Of a DNA stretch of 64,000 nucleotides, positions 25,090-36,421 are shown one piece after another (the first letter of the stretch is position 1; every line of letters begins with the position of its first letter). The stretch is from positions 1 to 64,000 of the forward strand of contig JADWOT020001200.1 in assembly GCA_036345935.2 (NCBI GenBank), given 5' to 3'. The translations under genes and the position numbers were made by a program. The stretch comes from Taenia hydatigena. Taxonomy: Eukaryota; Platyhelminthes; Cestoda; Cyclophyllidea; Taeniidae. The notes beneath the pieces were generated by a model. It searched no databases. It was not told where the DNA came from and saw nothing but the letters and a program-made list of their open reading frames with translations.

Positions 25090-26140
25090 GCTTTTGGCAG
25101 GTCTAATAATAGCACCCCTGCGGGTGAGTTAACGATGCTAGTAAATTGGCAAGCTATTAGTATTTACATACAGGTTACTGCAATCAATCGAAGGGGAGAT
25201 CAAACGGCTTTCCTGTTTAGTAATTTGCATTGACGATGGCATAAATGGAATGAATCCAAACTACGATGATAACCAAGGACGACTTCAAAGTTTCACTGGG
25301 AGGAACCGATGCGGAAGTTGATGTAATAGCTATTACAGCTAATGAAGACCTTGGATATCGTCTTACAAGCCAGAACAGAGAAGTATTAAGAACTTCTTTT
25401 GTCCAGCATAACTTTTACTTACAAATGAGCTCATATTTGGTAATTGACAGCATAGAAGAACCGCCAAGTTATCTATGTATATGCCAATTAGACTGTTTAA
25501 GAAAGATGGTTTTGTCTAAATGAAATGTATGCACAAATTGAAGTTTTGCATGAAAGAAATCATTTTTAATGGCAGACAAAGACGCAACAGTTCCTGGGGA
25601 GAATGTTTTACTTAGAGGAACTCGAGATGTCAAGGTTGTAGGTGGTATGGGGAAAAAGACAGCAGAATTGTCGACACCATCCATTCCTTTTCGCAATACT
25701 GATCATGCTGTGACATTTAGAAACCGATATATGGTTAAAGTACCAAAACTATAAGAAAATTTAGAAGGCGATCAAGCAGCTGCTTTTATGCTAAGCCTTT
25801 TATTTATAAATATGAATTTTAAAGCTATGAAACTATGCTAAACAGTAAATGCAACGAATCCTATCCATTTATTTCCTTTGGAAAAGATGAGCCTTAAAGT
25901 AGCCACTTACTACCATCTCGAACAGAAGTTACTAGAGGAACCGTATCTGTTGGTAGAGAAAAAAATGATAATCCCAATTAAGTTTCGGTTACGATAAGCA
26001 AAGACGGCTTAATGCTGTAAGACCTATGGTAGGATCAGGTGCGTTCAAAACCATATATTATCGAGGCAGTTTTCACATTACAAACTTCAGTGTTATGGGC
26101 ATGCCAACTGTAAAAACCGCCAGATTTACAGAAGGATATC
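25090..26140 (+). pseudogene. Further Kelch-like coding remnant downstream of tandem copies
   Basis: One frame is mostly open from 25266 to 25754, broken by three TGA codons at 25521, 25539 and 25551. It holds FKVSLGGTDAEVDVIAI and, further on, DVKVVGGMGKKTAEL and YMVKVPKL, which look like the double-glycine strands of Kelch blades. Just upstream, an exon-like piece after an ACATACAG acceptor at about 25174 reads VTAINRRGDQTAFL. A similar piece after an acceptor at about 26403 reads ICTIIRRGDQTALPF, hinting at a partial third duplicate. It is probably the remaining propeller of the same pseudogene as copies A and B; this link is inference. Confidence 0.35.
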
Positions 26141-26563
26141 ATGAAACCATGTTTTGAATCCTCCATTTTGGTATTTTTCTAAATGACCATGAGACTATGG
26201 CTCCGTGTCATATGTGAGGCAAAAGCGGAGAATAAGAATTTTGTATGATTGTATGGGTATAATGAGTAGAAATCTTTTACGACATAATTAATGCCAAAAT
26301 ATCTTTACTGGTAATGTTGACCGCTGCACTGTTGTGAATAAGTTTGCAATAATGGTGACTTTATGCATGGGTATTTTACTAACTATTGTTGCTAACTTAC
26401 AGATCTGCACGATTATTCGGCGTGGCGACCAGACTGCCCTCCCATTTCGACGATCTATTAAACAAAACGGTGGCTTTGATGGAAGAACCCAGACTTACAA
26501 TGAGGGCCTCAGGCTGGCTTAACTGGTAGGGGGGACGCAAAACCACTTAGCTTCTCGGATGGC

Positions 26564-26752
26564 TCAGCCTCCCTTCATTGCTCGCTGCCTCAAAGTCGTG
26601 TGCATCTGCTGCATACTGCCGAATAGGGAGCGGATACAATTCAGCAGTGGATTCTTGAAATGACTTAACAGTCTACTACTGTTTAGAGCGTGAGGCCCAA
26701 TAGTATCTATAGTGCAAATGCGCAGGATCAGGCACTCGTATTCCTGCATGGA
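26564..26752 (-). CDS. Candidate terminal exon after very strong acceptor
   Basis: On the minus strand a long pyrimidine tract ending CTGTCTTTTTTGCAG precedes a 62-codon frame to TGA. The frame begins SMQEYECLILRICTIDT and continues with LLSHFKNPLLNCIRSLFG. A second frame from the same acceptor is open for 24 codons (HAGIRVPDPAHLHYRYYW), so the reading frame is not settled. No family is recognised. A possible 24-nt minus-strand micro-exon lies further downstream at 26499-26522. Confidence 0.3.
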   Translation of the reverse strand, partial: SMQEYECLILRICTIDTIGPHALNSSRLLSHFKNPLLNCIRSLFGSMQQMHTTLRQRAMKGG

Positions 26753-27020
26753 CTGCAAAAAAGACAGGAAGATGAAAAGACAGGCAGCCATGCAAGATTT
26801 TAAGGACTTGTTATTGTATTTATGCGTATGACACAGAGAAAGAGCAGTTACTGGCTGATAAATCACTTGTGTACTCTTAATTGTAATCGCCCTACTCCGC
26901 GATTCATTTTATTCCCTTAAGCTCAAAGGTTTTTTGGAGCAATTTTACTTCCAGTTTAGTCTTGTTAGGGTCGCCTTTCTTAGGAACAGCTTGTCACTGT
27001 TCTTATTGTATCATCGTCAG

Positions 27021-27239
27021 TTCACTAGTCTTTGGCGATTAAAAGAAAGAATTGAACACAAGCATCGTGATGCTTCCGAAGTTTGCTTCAAAAGCATCGA
27101 ATTCTGCCGCGCAATTTATGCATGTAATTACGGTCATCAGATGAAATTTTGCAAAGCCAGGGCAAAGCGAGTTTGTCGTTCTGCAAGTGGCGTTCACATG
27201 CATTCACTGTCTCCTTGTGTCTATTGGAAATCGCTGAAA
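27021..27239 (+). CDS. Candidate Cys-rich exon, GDNF/GAS1-like spacing
   Basis: The exon lies between TTATTGTATCATCGTCAG and a GTGAGG donor and is 73 codons, phase 0 at both ends. Its cysteines are spaced C-x6-C-x5-C-x8-C-x7-C in DASEVCFKSIEFCRAIYACN and the residues after it. The C-x6-C-x5-C core is the pattern of the GDNF-receptor/GAS1 fold found in glial-cell-derived factor receptors. That fold normally has more cysteines, and some follow here (VCRSASG, LSPC). Candidate continuation exons at 27813-28080 are also Cys-rich, but their frame is ambiguous. If real, it is extracellular. The family assignment is by spacing only. Confidence 0.35.
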
Positions 27240-28249
27240 GTGAGGTTCTCATGATGTTTTGTATCTGTGTCTGACAGGTGTGTAGAGAAGCAAATCATAG
27301 ACAAAGTGCATCTGCCTTCAGAATTATGCTAAAATACTGATCAAAGATTGGGTATCAGTGTTTTAATATGCAACCTTCCATCGCAGTTAATTGCACAAAC
27401 TGTTTCTTACTTCGAGCATGGGTTTCAAGACTGTAAAGCTAGAAAGTCCCATCTACGACCCATTCCACCGGCACTGCTGCGCACAACCCTCGGCATTTCC
27501 TTTGATTGTTGGGGATTAATTTGACCACTGCGATTTCATCTAGGCAAATAAACAAAGGGTCTTTTTAAGCACTTTTGATAGATCGCACAATCTCGGTAGT
27601 GTCGTCGCTTCCTTCATGGCACAGATTGCATGTACAACATCAATTCTGGAGGCGGTGAGAAATGCAGAATTGGTAAGACGCCATTGCGTTTCTTAGAGGT
27701 TTTATTTAGTTGAAAGCAGGCTTCAAGCAACCATTTGCTTTAGTTTGCATTTTTTAGATAAGTCGCTATCAGTGGGCACTTGAATGAGCTTCCACCTTAA
27801 CTCATCTTGCAGAGTTGGACAAGCTTGTGCTCGTCAAATGCAGAGGCAAACGATTGACAGTACATAGCAAATGTCAGCACAAAACAGGCATCGTATCGTT
27901 GCAGCAAAATGTGTTCAGTGCTCACGGCGAATATTATTCGGCCTCGCTTGTAATTTCCGTTCTGAAAACCGAGAATTCAATATATGCTCATCATTAAACT
28001 GCATTCTTAGCGAATCCGGAGGAATACTAGAACCAATGAATCAGCCTGGCAGTATTCCTTGCATTTTGTCAAGAAATTAGTCTCCATAAAATTAACACTG
28101 CAGCATTGAACATGGAAGCACATCGATTTGGTGCCCCGACTTTATGGTAGCAAAGCGTGCGTACTAGTTAAACCACATGCGCATGAAATATGCAAAAATG
28201 CAATAATTTTTGTTGTCGTAACTGGTTTCGTCGCTTACTGATACGGTTC

Positions 28250-29140
28250 ACACCATACTCTCACCTTGATGGCGCAACATCTGACGTATTGTATTGTAGC
28301 GCCTGATTATTGCCAAACACCAAATGGCCACAAATCGCAATGACGACCGGCAAATGGCCACCATTATTTGAATAGTTAAAAATAAGGTGAGACCCTGGAG
28401 AACTGGTCAGGCCAACTCGTTTCGCTATGCAGTCCATCAACCCGTCGATGCGAAACTGAATACCGCTGCCTCAGTATTTCATTCACTTCACTTAGTAATG
28501 GCGCCAAAATATCACTCGCTTTTGTCTGATAGCGCCTGACATCCACTTTAATTTTGAAAACGAGGCTTAACTTGTCAGTTTGCGCTGCATGATAGATTGC
28601 AAACTGTTAATGTGCACTGACCATCTACTGCATACGCGCAACACAGAGAGAATGCATTATTGCCATGGATGGTGTAAAAGTGTAACCTTGCATTTGTGAA
28701 TTCAGTACGGCATTGCCAGCAGCAAGTTCGTGCCAGCAGACAGTGCGCTGGAGCACACCATCTTCGTGTTGCTGCTCGTAGGACGTTGATTTGGTCTAGT
28801 AGGCCACATTTTCACCGCCACCATTAGCCTCCTCACCAGTCCTTACACTCTTACTATCAGCATCACTGGTAAGTAATTCTTATCCACCTACTTACGTTCT
28901 GATGGTACTTTAGGCTGCAATTGCTAGAGCTGTCATGGAAGCAGGTCTGCATATTCTTGTTATAGGCTATAATCTACAGCTTTGAAAATGCAGGGAAAAC
29001 GATGGCAGTCTGTGCTAAACAGTTACGACGGGACATCAGAACTGTTGGTACCATGCATTAACAGTCAACTAATTACAAAGGAAATAAGCAGGCTTTTTTG
29101 CGATGTTGCCGCACTTAATGATTTTCTCGAGGTCACGCAG
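28250..29140. other. Intergenic or intronic stretch
   Basis: This stretch is mostly featureless. Near 28706-28777 a 24-codon frame follows a GAATTCAG acceptor (YGIASSKFVPADSALEHT) and ends at GTAGGA. It could be an exon of the same gene as the hydrophobic exon at 29141, but it has no independent support. Confidence 0.3.
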
Positions 29141-29341
29141 TGAGGATGCTGCTTGATCAAGCGCTGTGGGAGACTTCAACCAATTTGCCGCCAAATCATG
29201 GGGTGCTCGGACTTCTTGTGGCCATTATTACGGCTCTAAGTATCCCCTTTGCGCTCAGTGTTGTCTGTGGTTTAAGTTTTCGAGCACTGAAATCAGCCTT
29301 TTTGAATGCAGCTCTCCTTAACAGGACGCAAAAAGCACATG
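29141..29341 (+). CDS. Candidate transmembrane exon, unknown gene
   Basis: The frame is the only open one between an acceptor ending GAGGTCACGCAG and a GTAGGC donor. It is 201 nt, phase 1 at both ends. It encodes LLDQALWETSTNLPPNHG, then one strong hydrophobic segment of about 25 residues (GLLVAIITALSIPFALSVV), then a basic stretch (RALKSAFLNAALLNRTQK), consistent with a membrane-spanning helix and cytoplasmic flank. The transporter or receptor family is not recognised. Confidence 0.35.
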
Positions 29342-30059
29342 GTAGGCGTTCAATCTCTCCATCTCATTCGTCACAATTCTCTAGTATCACATTAATTTAC
29401 CTGTTAGATTAGGTTTTTTTGCTTTAGAAGTGTAAAAGAACATTGTACGTGTAAAAATCTGGCTTCTGAGCCTAATGGTTCGTAAGTGCCCTAAGGCATG
29501 ATGCATATGATGAGGATTATATTACTCTATTGCTTACCATTCCATTTCATCCAATCGTTGCTGCCATTCCTTAAGTAGGACTGATTTGTCAACTTATTTT
29601 TCATTCAGTAAACCTTTGTACTTATTTGATGAGCAACTGGATCTAATTTATTTCCATGAAGCATCAAGTGCGAATTCCTCTTGTCCTGGACCCATAGGAC
29701 ACTTTAGTGCGTGAGGCCGTCAGCTAGTAGACTAGCGCTTAATCAGTGGATGAGTTTCAGAATATATGCTAAGCATTTATTTTAATCTGGATAAGGCATT
29801 CGTAATGAGAGCATACTTTCCGCGAAAATTGGGCCAATAGATCCTTTGAGTGCATGGTTGGATGGTTAATTGATAGCTGTCCACTGCAGCAGTCAATCGG
29901 GATTTACGCCTTTTACACCCAAGAGCAACTTACTTGAGCACCGAATCATCCGACAAACGCATGACTTAGAGGGATCCTTGCACAGATAAATATAGGTAGG
30001 TTAGAAGCACCCATGTACCATTGTTGGAGTAGTGATAAAATTACACTTTGTTTCACTAG

Positions 30060-30248
30060 ACTGGACGTTATACTATTCATGGGGCTTTTGATGTTGGCAA
30101 CTCTGATACACCTGTGGGGGAAAGGATGGCATTTGGCTTATATTTTTATCATGATTCTTTTGCTTCTCATGACCTCGTGCATGTTCAGCACCATCGGCGC
30201 TTCAGCAGTCCTGTATCAGGACGTTCTTCTAGCATGCATTCGGATTAG
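30060..30248 (+). CDS. Candidate terminal exon, unknown product
   Basis: After the acceptor CACTTTGTTTCACTAG, a phase-0 frame runs 62 codons to TAG. It begins TGRYTIHGAFDVGNSDTPVG and ends in a Ser-rich tail (PVSGRSSSMHSD). A hydrophobic frame over the same DNA (30013-30258) is the +1 shadow of it. It may be the last exon of the gene carrying the hydrophobic exon at 29141, but the phases do not join directly, so another exon would be needed. Confidence 0.25.
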   Translation, partial: TGRYTIHGAFDVGNSDTPVGERMAFGLYFYHDSFASHDLVHVQHHRRFSSPVSGRSSSMHSD

Positions 30249-31024
30249 GCTAATTTGATTGAGTTTAATAGCAGTCAGCCTCACTCTCCTTTTCAGACAC
30301 CTCCAATGAAGAAGTCATCAGGCATAGTAGGTACAGCTCAACAGATGGGGCAAAGCTAATTTCCAACGTTTGCATAAGTCATTATAAAACGGCTGTGTAG
30401 CATAAAGGGAATTGAGCGGTTACTTGACACCGACTCACTGTGTGGTATGTGTTTCCTTTCTGTAGCTCTTTAAGAAGCAGGAAGACAAGGCAATGTGTCT
30501 TCTCTGCGGAAAGCTACAAGGTCGTCTTGCAAGCCGACGCAACATCTGTCGTTTTCGTAGCATGCTCGAATGCGTGGCATGGTACAATGATACTTGATAC
30601 GACTGAATGTAATGGTTGTTAATTAGGCCACGGTAAATTTGCCGACATAATTGACTCAATATATTAAATAATGGATCGGTTGAACAGAGCCTATAGCCGG
30701 ATATTTGGACAAACGCTGTAGTCAAGTGTTCTGCTATCTGTGTGCACTAAAGTTCGAAGGGAAATCAGAGCTGCTAAGTGTGAAGGATTGTCTTTCTCGA
30801 AAAATGCAATGCTTAGGGCGAAAGCAAGGCAGATCGCCGCATTAGTTTTTATGTTAATTAGAACTGCCTAGCTACAAACCAAGGAGAAACGCAACCCATG
30901 TAATCCGACAAACTAAAATAATGGAGATTCGTTGTTTGTTAGATTTACCAGCTTTATATTCATGCCCAAGAAATACTAGCCGCTACTTGTAGTATGCTTG
31001 ACCAAATTAGCAAAGTTACACAAA

Positions 31025-31391
31025 ATGGGCTTTAAGAGGAAGATTAGCGGGGCATTTCCTTTCCATTCAAGGTACGTAAGCTTACTGTGCAATGATTTGG
31101 TTATGCATTTACTTCGCATCATGGATTAGATCATGTCTCTGAGCGGTAAGTTGAATGCGTATTTTCGTGTTGGCGACACACTGATACTCAGTCGACTCTC
31201 TTTCCCTCCGTCCTTTTAACAGGATCAAGGTTAAGTGCAGAAATAGACCAGTCACGACGATAAAGTGCCGCTGTCAGGCACATGGCGCATACCGTGCCTA
31301 TACGGATGGGATGTCAAGAAGCCTGCTACCAATTGTCCTTACTGTGACAGCGTGCATGTTACCAACCTTCATTATCTTTTCCAAAATACCG
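31025..31391 (+). CDS. Candidate first two exons of a membrane protein
   Basis: Exon 1 (31025-31071) starts at an ATG in a favourable ACAAAATGG context, reads MGFKRKISGAFPFHS and ends at a GTACGT donor in phase 2. Exon 2 follows CCGTCCTTTTAACAG at 31223 and supplies the single base needed. The peptide continues with the basic, Cys-containing stretches KVKCRNRPVTTIKCRCQAHG and YRAYTDGM, then a hydrophobic helix (SLLPIVLTVTACMLPTFIIF). A GTATTT donor at 31392 would close it. Matching phase, start context and a single predicted helix support it. The family is not recognised. Confidence 0.3.
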
Positions 31392-33671
31392 GTATTTTAT
31401 AATCCCATTTATTCAGTTATGTGGTTCTGGCACCAAATTAGTCGATACTCTACCAATGCAGCACAATTTGGCTGCAATTTGATAGGTTGCAAGACAGGCA
31501 AATATTTTCGTTCCATTCTATAACTTAAGCAATCTTTCATCTCACTGAGGTTGAATGAATGAATCTTTAAGTGAAATGAATCCTTACATGCAAAAGCGGA
31601 CAGACGAACAGACATATGTGGCAAAGGAGATCTTAGGCAAGAGGAATCGTTGATGTGAATATCGTTCCACTGTAATTACTGAGTTGTTTTGGCGTAATCG
31701 AAAGGCCTGCATTTGTAGATATCTCATCTGCAGAAAAATTTTAACTGGGATTAATTTTAGTGTTTTGCACATGCTACGTTAACGTTGCACATCTTTCGTT
31801 CATAAATCCAATTTTATTCGAAAATTTGGCTTGGCACTATCATTTCTGCTTACATTACAAAGAAACGTCATCATTGAAACCACCACGCAACCACCATACC
31901 TTCTAATATATTAAGTGGGCGAAAGCAGTGATGCGCTTTCCGGTTTGGCTAATTGCAATGCCCCTTGCAGATTATGGGGATTCGCCAAATGTGTGTATTG
32001 CTGATGCGCCCCATGTGGTGCAGATGAGCTGCGATCCATCGTATATGCCATCAGATTGGAATATTATGTGCCTTCCTCTTTCGATGAATTCGTCCATCTT
32101 AAACTGTCTTTCACGAACAATGAGGCTGTGTTTGTCTAATTTTACAAGCTAAAAAAAAGCCACAGCCAGCGAATCGGATGTAGCCGAAATTGGTATGGAG
32201 GCAATGTAGTGCTAAATTATAATCAAATTATTCCTTATTCCTTTAGTCTTGATCCAAAATAGGTGCAGCCTTTAAATTGCCTGCAGACTTAATGACCAAT
32301 TGACCAACTGCTCATCCGCCTGACTCAAGATTGACATGAAATGAGTTTTGGGATACGAAGGCGCTTGATTTCAGTTGCCCTTCCTTCACGCATCTTAGGT
32401 CAGTATACCTTTACCCAAATTTTCTAACACAGTGCCTCGTAGCTTACTTCTTACATTAACCACTGCAAGTCGCCGTCATGAGGTGGTTGATGCATGAGAC
32501 TGTATGCTAGCGATATTTATCATCCTTTTGCTCTTTGGGTTCTCGCCATGCTAAGCTCACTGCTACAGCGATCAATAACCAGCGATTCAGCCGCGCCTTA
32601 AGCAGACATCCATATTTGTCTACGCGTGCGAGCCTAATAGTGGCGCGGGAAGAGTTCGCTTGGCTGTAATTTTACTGCAAAGATGGGAATTGTTCAGTTC
32701 CACAAGCCAAAGATTCGGAGTATTTTAGTTGACCTTGACTTGATAGTGTATTTCAGTTTGGTCATGAATACCGAACGGCGGCTTTAGCTCCAAAGCGACG
32801 GAGTGTGTTTGTAGACAAGCCATGCAAATACTCTTCCAGTAATAGGGTCATAGTAGTAGCGCTACTAGATATCGCAGATGTCTTGCTGGGCCGTAATAAG
32901 GCACTGCATTCTCAGTAAAGTCTGTCTCTTATTGATGGCGGGTTTTATTTTGGACAATTGCAGTCTTATTTCCTTGGCTTCATAATTTGACAGTCACCAC
33001 TACAATTGTGGTTGAAGGTCATTGGGAGAAACGAGGACAGAATAGATGGCAGAAAGGACCATAAATGAAATGTGGGAAGGAAAAAAAATCGACAGATAGA
33101 ATACACAATCAGAAGCAAAGGAGAGGTAGCGAAAAACCTGGCGATAAATATTAGCTACGTTTTTGCCTGCGAATTGAGCGTTTCATCGGAGTTAGGCTGC
33201 TTTAAGCTTGATGACTTAAAAGGTTGATCTAATTAGTAATGTGCCCATCAAAAGAAAAAAATTAGAACTTGAGAATAATAAAAGTCAGTATAGAAGTGAT
33301 TAGATGTAGAAGGATAGCATAAAATCTCTAAGCTCTTGGTGGAACCCAAGCATGCAATGGCATGCAGAGGTGACGAAATGTCATATTTACAATTTTAAAT
33401 GCCAGACAATCCTTAGATGTCTTTGGTTTATCTCATAACAAAGATTGTAGAATCATTTTATTTTGCAAAGAATGAAATCTGCTACGAGACCTCATACATG
33501 GACAGGATGCGTGGAGTTGCATGCATTGAAATTTTGGATGCCTTTAGAAGGGGAAGCAAGAGCGCAACATGCTAGCTGCAATAGCTTTACCCGGCTTTTT
33601 TTAGGATTCTTCCATCAGGCCACAAGGCGAGGATTTACAGGTGGTTTGCCTTCTTCTCTTCTCCTTGGCAG
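31392..33671. other. Gene-poor stretch
   Basis: Nothing recognisable lies here. A frame of about 37 codons at about 32020-32136 follows a GTGGTGCAG acceptor (SIVYAIRLEYYVPSSFDEF), and a shifted frame over the same DNA is also open, so coding status cannot be decided. Confidence 0.35.
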
Positions 33672-33810
33672 AGGGTTCGATGGCGTTAAATACTGTGACC
33701 GAGAATATGGGCGAGGCTATCATTGCATCGGTGGTCTTAATTCCAGCTCGTACTCTGCTAATGTTGTCGCGGCAGCAAAGCTACAATCGTATCCTATACA
33801 TTATCATTAG
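33672..33810 (+). CDS. Candidate terminal exon, unknown product
   Basis: A long pyrimidine tract (TGCCTTCTTCTCTTCTCC) and GGCAG precede a phase-2 frame of 45 codons to TAG, with VKYCDREYGRGYHCIGG and a Ser/Ala-rich tail. A strongly hydrophobic frame in the same DNA, 33641-33919, is its shadow and should not be read as a membrane protein. No family is recognised. Confidence 0.25.
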
Positions 33811-34623
33811 TAATATCCTCCTCAGTTGCGCCATCCCCATACTCATTTTGCAGAATGCGTCTACCTCTTCAGCACTTGGTATGTTCCCTTCATGCCATTT
33901 GCTGCTACGCCTTCTCTAAAGCATGTGAAGCATGAGTGCTTTGTACCACCTTATGCAATAAGAATGCCCACATTGATTTGTAATTTAAAGGTCACCAGAA
34001 CCTTAGAATTGATGGTTAAGACACTTTGCAACGATAAGATACAAGTGTTGCAATCGAAATTTGAATCTAATGCCGATGAAGAAAAAGCAAAGTTAACCAA
34101 ATCAAGCTGGAAACACAGGAACTCACATTTGTTGATCAAACTGGTTTTAATTTTTACGGAAAAGTTAGCTGGGTTTCAAGCCGAAGTAAGCTTAGTAGAT
34201 CACATGAGGCAAAGCGCGGTGATGCAGACACCGCTATGGAAATAATAAGTGAGGCGTACTTTTCTGTAACACAATAGTGATTGCCTACTAAAAATGCAGT
34301 GCTTTGTTTAAAGCTACTGACAAATAACTGAATAAAATGGGTAGGACGATTCACAAGCTTCATACTTTGCAAAAGACTCCGTATTCAACCAAGCATCCGA
34401 GATCTTTGCTATTAGAGCATTAATATATTAAATTTAATGCATTCGCAGAAACTAGACTCCCTTAACGAAAAACTGCTGACTGAAGACAAATGACGCTCTG
34501 TCACTTGTCCATTTTTTGACAAAGCTTGGGTGGCTGAAAGTAATTAAGTCTTCAAACAACGTGTCTTCATATTTTGGTTAGGTTCATGCTAACTGCTTGT
34601 GTATCAATGATTCTCCACCCACA

Positions 34624-34870
34624 ATGTACGCTCGGAAGCTGGATGGTGATTGTTTATATACAAAAGCTGGAAGCTTTTACACCAGTTTCTACAATCGCAT
34701 TTTTGAAGGTAATAGGACGGCAAAGCATCTAGGTCTTGATGAACCTGTTAAAATTGTGGCTAGTATAGTCATGTCATGTGAGATATTCATCTCTATACCG
34801 TGGCTTGCTAGAGAATTCGTTTACTTTAGTGCAGTTAGGGATTTCGACATTTTTGATTTAAAATTATCAG
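34624..34870 (+). CDS. Candidate first coding exon, unknown product
   Basis: An ATG at 34624 opens an 82-codon frame that ends at a perfect GTGAGT donor in phase 1. The peptide begins MYARKLDGDCLYTKAGSFY and contains a mildly hydrophobic stretch (IVASIVMSCEIFISIPWL) and AVRDFDIFDLKL. A later plus-strand piece at 36070-36183, after CTCCTTTTCAG (VQLHKRPAKPSRFTPFMR), could belong to the same gene. No family is recognised. Confidence 0.25.
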
Positions 34871-36421
34871 GTGAGTAAAACCGCGATACTCATTAAGTCT
34901 CGCTGTCTTATCTCTTCCTGCACGCTAAAGAAGAGGACCATGAACCGTAGAAATGGATTTTGGGATCTTAGTCATCCATTCTTTTCACGGCGATTCAACA
35001 ATCGTCTCAGAACGGCGCTATGCTCTTAAATATCTCCAATGGTGACAAGTGCATTACTTTGATATCAGGAGTTGGAATGGAAAGCTGCATTACAGAGTCC
35101 AAACGGCATAGCATTAAAGCTGACATTTTTCTAACCTCATCTGCCATTTTGCCTTGCAAACATCCTAAATTAATTGTGAGGCAAAAACCATTTTGACCAA
35201 TGCAGGGTCAAATTGGGGTCAATTCCAACAAAACTTACTACTCTAGTGCCAGGGCTCATGTTATGTTGGAGAATATGACCCAAAAATCCCATAAAAATCA
35301 GTGCTGCAATTAGTTTTGCTAAATGACAGCGTTGAATAGTTGGTATTTTAAAAATACAGCCTAAGCTTAGAAAACTCTCCAATTCATGCGCATCCCTTTC
35401 ATTGTCTTTAGTAGTGTGGCCACTAATAGTACATTGAGCATCGCCTAAATGATTATAGGCAGACAGAAGAAAATCAAGCGCATTGTCCACCTCATTGCTT
35501 ACGCGAATACAATGAAATGTAAACAGTTACATCTTGATCTGATTCGTTGACGATGTTAACCAGCAATTATAAATGGAAAGAGATCTTTTAAAATTGGCAA
35601 TATTTTGGCCTTCGTTTTATTAAGACGTCTACCATTTATACCAAAATTTGAGGACGACAGAACTCCTGTATTTTCCTTTGTAAATACACTAAGCAAATGT
35701 CTTGAGACCAATTCTGTAGTCCTCAAGCTCTTTCTGCCTATCAGCGAATCACATTCTGTCCGAGTATTTTAGCATGTTGCGTCTTTGGGAAGCATCGATA
35801 CGGTACATTGGTTCAGTGAGACTGCACTTGGTAGGTGAGCGAGGGTAATCACTTATGTAAAAGTCAGTTGTAGCGTTCGACTTCCGTCTATTAGAAAGTA
35901 AGCAAACGTTTTTTGAAGTTGTGTAAAAACGCTTCACGTTGAGCATGGGGACAAAGCTAGTAGAGAGATGTGATAAAATCGCATAGTTAAAACAAAACTT
36001 GGGGGGGGGTTTCGCTGATGTCCCTCCTTGGATAAGGTTCTAGAATCATGTCGAAGACCTCCTTTTCAGGTTCAACTTCATAAGCGACCGGCAAAGCCGT
36101 CTCGATTTACTCCTTTCATGCGATTTATATTCGCCCCCGCAAATGTTTCCGTATCCTTAATCAAATGCAACACTAGGTATTAACACGTAGTTAATCAAAT
36201 TCATGTAAATCACATGCCATTGATGCGATTCTGATCGAATCGTTTGTCTTATAATGCTATATATGCCTTAGGAGTTGCAAAGTTAAATAGACAAATCAAA
36301 GCAAGAATCAAGCCACGTATCAGCAGCCAGCAAAGTAGTAACCATGTCTATTTAGTTGGTCCTGGCAGCTTGTATGAGTGGTGCATAAACTTGCTTGTAA
36401 TACTGCTTAAGGTTTGCTTTT

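Noticed and set aside
30013..30258. Hydrophobic open frame resembling a multi-pass membrane protein
   Set aside because: A frame one base away is opened by a good acceptor at 30060 and is far more protein-like. The hydrophobic reading is a shadow caused by T-rich second codon positions.
33641..33919. Hydrophobic frame with two apparent membrane helices
   Set aside because: Same reason: the acceptor at 33671 favours the other frame, and the hydrophobic reading has no matching upstream exon.
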